Of a DNA stretch of 64,000 nt, positions 59,256 through 64,000 are shown in pieces. Below the pieces are notes generated by a model. That model was not told the DNA's origin and did not search any database. It saw nothing but the letters and a program-made list of their open reading frames with translations. The DNA is taken from positions 62,001 through 126,000 of the forward strand of contig JAQCHZ010000001.1 in NCBI GenBank assembly GCA_027618835.1, given 5' to 3'. This stretch comes from Chloroflexota bacterium. Lineage in GTDB: Bacteria; Chloroflexota; Dehalococcoidia; Lucifugimonadales; Lucifugimonadaceae. Positions within the stretch are counted from its first letter, which is position 1. Every line of letters begins with the position of its first letter. The position numbers and the translations under genes are program-made.

Positions 59256-60401
59256 CTAGCTGAGAATTGTGGATTGATTGTGGCGAGTCAGTGTGGTTTC
59301 GGTTGCCCAACTTGCAGCATCGATAGTATCGGTAACCGAAGGCGTGGCAATCGACTCGTGCGCTGACAGCGTATGAGCGACCAGATCTGGCATATCAGTG
59401 AACTTGATTTTACCATCGAGGAACAACTGGACGGCGGCTTCATCTGCCCCCGCCAATACTGCAGGATACGTTCCACCCTTTTTACCGTATTCAAGAGCAA
59501 GTTCGAAGCACGGGTACAACGACTGATCCATCTCTTCGAACGTCAGCGATCCCATCTTGACGGCGTCGAACTTCGGCAAATTGCTGTTGGCATGTCGTTC
59601 TGGATACAGCAATGCATGCTGGATGACCTGCAACATGCTCGTTGGACCCAGTTGAGCCTTGAGCGTTCCATCTTCAAATTCGACCATCGAATGAACAATG
59701 CTCTGGCGATGAATCGTAACGTCGATCTGCTCGAACGGGATGTCGAACAACCACCTCGATTCGATCACCTCAAACGCCTTGTTCATCAATGTCGCCGAAT
59801 CAACAGTGATCTTGGGGCCCATCGTCCAAGTCGGGTGTTTGAGAGCCTGTTTCGGCGTGACCTCGCCAAGCGAATCCCACGTTCGATCTCTGAACGCTCC
59901 ACCTGACGCAGTAATAATCAGTCGAGACGGATCGCTCGTTTCACCTTCAAGACATTGCCAAATTGCCGACGGCTCACTGTCAGCCGGCAGAATCTTCGAT
60001 CCGCCAGTCTTAGCAGCGTCGATCAACAGGCTTCCTGCCATCACGATCACTTCTTTATTGGCAAGAGCGAGATCTTTGCCAGCTCGCAACGCCGCCATCG
60101 CCGGGGGCATCCCAGCGCAGCCAACGGTAGCTGCCATAACGAGATCGACCTCTGGAAGAGCGACGATCTCGTCGGCTGGAGCGAACTTTGCACCGCCATA
60201 GCCAAATTCGACTTCACCGAGCGTGTTGAAATATGCGGGCTTGAACTCATCGATCTGCTGCTTGAAAAGATCGGTGTTACGACCGTTGCAGAGACCTACA
60301 ATTTCGAAGAGTTCAGGAAACGCTCGGACAATGTCGAGGGTTTGGGTGCCGACCGATCCGGTCGAGCCCAAAATAACTAAATTTTTTATAACGTGCTCCA
60401 A
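59256..60401 (-). CDS. dxr: 1-deoxy-D-xylulose-5-phosphate reductoisomerase
   Basis: NADPH-dependent first committed enzyme of the MEP pathway. The nucleotide motif is VILGSTGSVGTQTLDI near residues 8-23. Substrate and metal motifs follow: LANKEVIVMAGSL, LPADSEPSAIWQCLEG, ASGGAFRD, HPTWTMGPKITVDSATLMNK, EVIESRWLFDIPFEQIDVTIH and QSIVHSMVEFEDG. 381 residues, normal. The TTG at 60401 is used as start; it overlaps the end of cdsA by 16 bp, indicating a polycistronic message. Confidence 0.96.
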   Translation of the reverse strand: MEHVIKNLVILGSTGSVGTQTLDIVRAFPELFEIVGLCNGRNTDLFKQQIDEFKPAYFNTLGEVEFGYGGAKFAPADEIVALPEVDLVMAATVGCAGMPPAMAALRAGKDLALANKEVIVMAGSLLIDAAKTGGSKILPADSEPSAIWQCLEGETSDPSRLIITASGGAFRDRTWDSLGEVTPKQALKHPTWTMGPKITVDSATLMNKAFEVIESRWLFDIPFEQIDVTIHRQSIVHSMVEFEDGTLKAQLGPTSMLQVIQHALLYPERHANSNLPKFDAVKMGSLTFEEMDQSLYPCFELALEYGKKGGTYPAVLAGADEAAVQLFLDGKIKFTDMPDLVAHTLSAHESIATPSVTDTIDAASWATETTLTRHNQSTILS

Positions 60402-61213
60402 ATTGCTGCCCAGTATACGACCACCAAGTTCGGCATCACGCTGTCGATCCGGTCAAGAACACCACCGTGTCCAGGTATCAGGGTGCCGCTATCTTTCACA
60501 CCTGCTCGACGCTTGATCCAAGATTCGTAGAGATCGCCTACAACACCAGATACACCTAACACGGCGCCTAAGATTCCTGCAGAAAGCGTGGTAAACGGGA
60601 TATCAAAAGCACTATCGATCGCAATCGCAGCAATTATTCCACCGAGAACTCCACCGATGGCGCCTTCCCACGATTTCTTCGGGCTGATTTTCGGCGCAAG
60701 TTTGTGACGACCTATCGACACTCCAACGAACAGCGCTGCTGAATCAATCGCAAACGTCGTCAGAATCGCCAGCAGAATCAGCTCACGACCTTGGCTCAAT
60801 TCAACCAACACCGGAGCATGAGCGAGCGACAACCCAACGTAAGCAGCGAAGACCCAATACGTCCAATCGCTAGTTTTTCGATTTGAGGAAGATCTTCCGA
60901 GCGTGGCGGTTCCTCTGAGAAGCATCGCCAATGCAAAGATAATCGCTATCGTGATCGGCACATGTTCGCCGGTGATTCGACCTTCCGAGACCATCCACGC
61001 GGCAATAGCGGCAACTAGTGCCGGGCCCATGACCAACGACACCATGCGAATGCTTCCGTCAGTCGTTCCGTCTGGTCGCATCATTCGGTCGAGTTCGTGA
61101 CCGCCAATAGCGCCTGCGATTACCGACAAAATGGCTATCCCCGGCAGTCCCAGCCATATTGCTAATAGAACAACAGGAATCCCGACGATTGCGCTGATTA
61201 TTCGAGTACGCAA
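60386..61213 (-). CDS. cdsA: Phosphatidate cytidylyltransferase
   Basis: Makes CDP-diacylglycerol from phosphatidate and CTP in the inner membrane. About 275 residues with eight hydrophobic segments. The family signature is near the C-terminus: SWEGAIGGVLGG and VVGDLYESWIKRRAGVKDSG followed by GHGGVLDRIDS. The TTG at 61213 (LRTRIISAIVGIPVV) is preferred over the TTG at 61252, because the membrane domain starts here and CGGGAA precedes it. Downstream it overlaps dxr. Confidence 0.93.
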   Translation of the reverse strand: MRTRIISAIVGIPVVLLAIWLGLPGIAILSVIAGAIGGHELDRMMRPDGTTDGSIRMVSLVMGPALVAAIAAWMVSEGRITGEHVPITIAIIFALAMLLRGTATLGRSSSNRKTSDWTYWVFAAYVGLSLAHAPVLVELSQGRELILLAILTTFAIDSAALFVGVSIGRHKLAPKISPKKSWEGAIGGVLGGIIAAIAIDSAFDIPFTTLSAGILGAVLGVSGVVGDLYESWIKRRAGVKDSGTLIPGHGGVLDRIDSVMPNLVVVYWAAIWSTL

Positions 61214-61288
61214 TATAAATTCCCGTACACCGTAAATGGCTTTGTACCGCAACCGTTCGAAGCAGCGAAGTCGCCGACTGAAGCCAAT

Positions 61289-62023
61289 CTAAACCCGTTT
61301 GCCGAATCGACGTTGGCGATCACTAAACGACTCAAACGCTTTGTCGATATGCTCGCCGTAAAAATCAGGCCACAGTATTTCCGACGAATAGAACTCAGCA
61401 TAGGCAGTCTGCCAGAGCAAGAAATTGCTAATACGGAAGTCACCGCCAGTGCGAATCAGCAGATCGACATCGGGCATATCGGTCGTATAGAGATATAGGG
61501 CAAATTTCGATTCATCAACGTCGTTAGCGGCAACACCATCGGCAATCATCTGCTTTGCGGCGTTGGCGATCTCGGCTCGGCCACCGTAGTCAAAGGCAAT
61601 TCCCAGCGTTAGCCCGGTGTTGGTCGCAGTCGTCGTAACTGCCTGCTCAAGCTCATCTCGCAGGTCAGGTGAAATACGATCCACCCGACCTAGATGTTTG
61701 ATCCGCACTCCGTTTTCGTTAAGCTGCTGCGCCTCGTGAGCAATCACAGCGATCGCTAGTGCGAGAATGCCGTTCACTTCCGATTCAGGACGATCCCAGT
61801 TTTCGGTCGAGAAGGCGTAAAGAGTCAGATATTCAACGCCTCGTTTGGCGAAATCGGCAACTACACGACGAAGGTTCTCAAACCCAGCGTTGTGACCGTC
61901 AGATACATCGAGACCCTGCGCTTCAGCCCAGCGTCCATTACCGTCCATGATGATGGCAACGTGATGTGGGGCGGTAACGTCGGAGTTAGTGCTGTTTTTA
62001 GAAGCTTCGGGATTGGCGGTCAT
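61289..62023 (-). CDS. uppS: Isoprenyl transferase (undecaprenyl diphosphate synthase-like)
   Basis: A 244-residue cis-prenyltransferase that builds the polyprenyl carrier lipid for envelope synthesis. Catalytic Asp27 is in VAIIMDGNGRWAE. Other blocks are GHNAGFENLRRVV, YLTLYAFSTENWDRP, AFDYGGRAEI, LIRTGGDFRISNFLLWQ and FYSSEILWPDF. The ATG at 62023 gives a 20-residue polar N-tail. It belongs to the MEP/envelope block and receives the isoprenoid precursors made by its neighbours. Confidence 0.96.
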   Translation of the reverse strand: MTANPEASKNSTNSDVTAPHHVAIIMDGNGRWAEAQGLDVSDGHNAGFENLRRVVADFAKRGVEYLTLYAFSTENWDRPESEVNGILALAIAVIAHEAQQLNENGVRIKHLGRVDRISPDLRDELEQAVTTTATNTGLTLGIAFDYGGRAEIANAAKQMIADGVAANDVDESKFALYLYTTDMPDVDLLIRTGGDFRISNFLLWQTAYAEFYSSEILWPDFYGEHIDKAFESFSDRQRRFGKRV

Positions 62024-62107
62024 TTGCTATCAGTCTCGATCTACGTGCCAATCGACCCTAGGTCGGTCGCACGGCAATTCTCGCAGAATTTCGAATTAGA
62101 GGCAGGA

Positions 62108-62665
62108 TTAAACCTGCATGACCTCTTCAGCCTTGGCAGCTGACTCGGCTTCGATAGTTGCTACAGAATCATCAGTGAGCTTCTGGAGATCCTTCTGCGC
62201 CCTTTGGCAATCGTCTTGGGAAGCATCTCCATCTTTTTCGATCGTTCGAATCATGTCCTGCGCGTCACGGCGTACGCTTCGTATCGAAACCTTACTCTCT
62301 TCGCCACGAGCCTTCACCGTTCGAACCAGATTGCGGCGTCGCTCTTCAGTCAGAGGAGGAAGGTTGAGACGAATAATCGCACCGTCGATGTTAGGAGAAA
62401 TACTCAGATCGGAGTTTTGAATCGCCTTAGCTATGGGGTCGATAGCATTCTTGTCCCACGGCTGAATCACGAGCAAACGTGCATCGCCAACGTTGATCTG
62501 GGCGAGCTGGTTCAACGGCATTTCGCTCCCGAAATACTCAATCTTCAAGTTGTCGACTAAACCGGTAGCAGCGCGGCCAGTTCGCACACCTGCCATTTCC
62601 CTCTTTAGGGCATCAATGGTGTCCGACATACGCTGTTTCGCGTCGTCGAGAGTTTCATCCAGCAT
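62108..62665 (-). CDS. frr: Ribosome recycling factor
   Basis: A 185-residue translation factor that, with EF-G, splits post-termination ribosomes. The two-domain L shape is evident: helical LDDAKQRMSDTIDALKRE, REMAGVRTGRAATGLVDNL and the KEMxxVRTGRA-like core, then the beta-domain INVGDARLLVIQPWDKNAI, and EERRRNLVRTVKARGEESKV. The ATG at 62665 has AGGGG seven bases upstream. It ends 84 bp before uppS on the same strand. Confidence 0.96.
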   Translation of the reverse strand: MLDETLDDAKQRMSDTIDALKREMAGVRTGRAATGLVDNLKIEYFGSEMPLNQLAQINVGDARLLVIQPWDKNAIDPIAKAIQNSDLSISPNIDGAIIRLNLPPLTEERRRNLVRTVKARGEESKVSIRSVRRDAQDMIRTIEKDGDASQDDCQRAQKDLQKLTDDSVATIEAESAAKAEEVMQV

Positions 62666-62776
62666 CGCATTCCCCTGAATCAATCTTTGCGGAAGGGCTA
62701 AGCGTCCCTCTCACTATCTCAAAAATACAATCGCCCAAAAGTGATTACTACTCGCAAGCCAATACGAAACGAACGA

Positions 62777-63508
62777 TTACGAGTTAGCTTCTACTGTAAT
62801 CAGCGTACCTACATGATCGCCAGACAAAATCGATGCCAGATTTCCGGTTTTGAAAATGTCGAAAACCACAATCGGAAGCGAGTTGTCCATGCACAGCGAA
62901 AGAGCCGTGCTGTCTAACGCCTGCAATCGCTTAGAAATAGCTTCATGGTGCGAAATTCTCTCGTACTTCTTCGCCGCAGGGTTCTTAAGAGGGTCTGAAT
63001 CGTAAACACCATCGACACCGTTCTTCGCCATAATCAGCGCATCAGCGCCAATCTCCAACGCTCGCAAAGCCGCTGCAGTATCGGTAGTCATGTACGGGTT
63101 TCCGGTACCGCCGGCAAAAATCACTACACGCCCTTTTTCAAGGTGACGCATCGCACGACGACGGATGTACGGTTCGGCGACGGATGGCATGGAAATTGCG
63201 GACTGCGTTCGTACAGTAACCCCAACACGCTCAAGAGCGTCCTGCAAAGCCAGAGCGTTCATGATCGTTGCCAACATTCCAGCGAAGTCAGCAGTCGAAC
63301 GATCCATACCAGTCTGCTCGTAATCAGCACCACGCCAAAAGTTACCACCACCTACGACGACACCAATTTCGGTGCCCATCTCCGCAATAGTTTTAATCTG
63401 GTGCGAAACGTACTGGAGGGTGTCGGAATCTAACCCGAACTCGCCGTCACCTTTGAACGACTCCCCTGACATTTTCAGAATCACCCTCGAATATGTCGGT
63501 TCAGTCAT
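62777..63508 (-). CDS. pyrH: Uridylate kinase (UMP kinase)
   Basis: A 243-residue amino-acid-kinase-fold enzyme that phosphorylates UMP to UDP. Visible are [17 protein letters not shown] at the N-terminus, the UMP loop [11 protein letters not shown], the [21 protein letters not shown] helix, [20 protein letters not shown] and [12 protein letters not shown]. The ATG at 63508 has GAGG eight bases upstream; a GTG nine bases earlier is less likely. Follows tsf, separated by a hairpin. Confidence 0.96.
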   Translation of the reverse strand: MTEPTYSRVILKMSGESFKGDGEFGLDSDTLQYVSHQIKTIAEMGTEIGVVVGGGNFWRGADYEQTGMDRSTADFAGMLATIMNALALQDALERVGVTVRTQSAISMPSVAEPYIRRRAMRHLEKGRVVIFAGGTGNPYMTTDTAAALRALEIGADALIMAKNGVDGVYDSDPLKNPAAKKYERISHHEAISKRLQALDSTALSLCMDNSLPIVVFDIFKTGNLASILSGDHVGTLITVEANS

Positions 63509-63567
63509 CGTTTCCACCTCTCCAGTTCCGTGCGATTCGTTCTCTTCGTCCCATTATCTGGGCTTAC

Positions 63568-63599
63568 ATAAATGCCCGACCAATTGGCCGGGCATTTAT
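63568..63599 (-). terminator. Hairpin between tsf and pyrH
   Basis: ATAAATGCCCGACC pairs with GGCCGGGCATTTAT over 14 bases with a single A-C mismatch, around the loop AATT. No T-run follows on the minus strand, so it may be an attenuator or RNA-stability element rather than a full terminator. Confidence 0.6.
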
Positions 63600-63607
63600 T
63601 CGTTCAA

Positions 63608-64000
63608 TTATCCGCCTAGCTCGAAGCGTGAGAACCGTCTTATACGGATATTCTCACCGAGCTTACCGATGGCCTCTTTCACGAGTTCAGCAACCTTCAT
63701 GCTCGAATCTCGGATGTACTCCTGTTCGAGAAGAAGTTGTTCATCTTTGACATCTTCGCCTTCAGGAACTGACTCACGATCAACGTGAATCGGGCTCATT
63801 GCAGCAATCTGCATCGCCAGGTTCCTGCCGAGCGCTTCAAAGTCTTCCGTTCGAGCCACGAAATCGGTCTCGCAATTTAGTTCGACAAGCGAACCAACAC
63901 GACCGCCCGTGTGAATGTAAGAAACAACCAAACCTTCAGAGGTTTCTCGACCAGCCTTCTTAGCGGCTGATGCCAATCCCTTTTCGCTCAACAAGACTTC
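63608..64000 (-). CDS. tsf: Elongation factor Ts, C-terminal part (runs off the window)
   Basis: 131 codons of EF-Ts, the GDP exchange factor of EF-Tu, running off the right edge at its N-terminal side. Visible are the KGLASAAKKAGRETSEG segment, VGSLVELNCETDFVART (the core EF-Tu contact region) and the C-terminal helix ending ENIRIRRFSRFELGG, as in the short (about 200-residue) type of EF-Ts. The order tsf-pyrH-frr-uppS-cdsA-dxr-rseP-ispG is found in many bacteria. Confidence 0.93.
   Translation of the reverse strand, partial: EVLLSEKGLASAAKKAGRETSEGLVVSYIHTGGRVGSLVELNCETDFVARTEDFEALGRNLAMQIAAMSPIHVDRESVPEGEDVKDEQLLLEQEYIRDSSMKVAELVKEAIGKLGENIRIRRFSRFELGG

Noticed and set aside
1..64000. CRISPR arrays, tRNA genes, rRNA, toxin-antitoxin or defence islands.
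   Set aside because: No spaced repeats, tRNA-like arms or recognisable defence genes were seen on reading both strands; a short RNA could still be missed without a covariance search.

Overview
The window is free-living bacterial chromosome. I would place it in the SAR202-type marine Chloroflexota. This is inference from gene content: several enolase-superfamily (mandelate racemase/muconate lactonizing) genes, several UxuA-like dehydratases, many SDR, Gfo/Idh, aldo/keto reductase and MFS genes, and a tsf-pyrH-frr-uppS-cdsA-dxr-rseP-ispG block. No rRNA, tRNA, CRISPR array or prophage is visible. The only mobile element is one IS30-family insertion, visibly richer in G+C than its surroundings.

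Layout. 1-3.8 kb: end of an SDR gene, an enolase-superfamily gene cut by an amber codon, an MFS carrier, a small membrane protein and a frameshifted DUF2568-like gene. 3.8-8.7 kb: formate-THF ligase, a zinc-ribbon protein, a zinc-binding lipoprotein (ZnuA) with a perfect palindrome ahead of it and an internal duplication, a 2H phosphoesterase and a DUF3500 protein. 8.7-11.1 kb: an amidohydrolase gene split by the IS30 element, whose empty site can be reconstructed in frame. 11.3-15.8 kb: two sugar isomerase-like genes, a RidA-like gene, a degenerate receiver protein and a YfcH-type epimerase. 15.9-24 kb: aconitase, a second MFS carrier, a two-subunit TPP decarboxylase (sulfopyruvate/phosphonopyruvate type) and a large surface protein. 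24-38 kb: a sugar-acid catabolic region with a CocE-type hydrolase, an SDR, two enolase-superfamily genes, three UxuA paralogues, paired lipoproteins, paired HAD phosphatases, paired DinB genes and an aldo/keto reductase. 38-44.8 kb: mixed housekeeping and accessory genes. 44.8-52 kb: phosphate uptake (pstS-pstC-pstA) with a PhoR/PhoB-like pair and a decayed GAF-histidine kinase; pstB and phoU are absent. 52-56 kb: Gfo/Idh, an M28 peptidase and two broken genes. 56-64 kb: the core MEP-isoprenoid, envelope and translation operon on the minus strand.

The most striking property is the number of interrupted genes. Eight loci carry in-frame stops, frameshifts, a lost start codon or an IS insertion, next to an otherwise intact core. 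All seven in-frame stops can be explained as single C:G to T:A transitions (TGG to TGA, CAG to TAG, CAA to TAA). Real accessory-gene decay, errors in a metagenomic or single-cell consensus, and stop-codon readthrough remain possible explanations. I did not find a clearly new multi-gene system. The best leads are this interruption pattern, the duplicated metal-binding segment in ZnuA with its palindromic site, an enolase paralogue lacking the usual Asp-His dyad, the UxuA/enolase cluster, and a tandem family of unknown lipoproteins.
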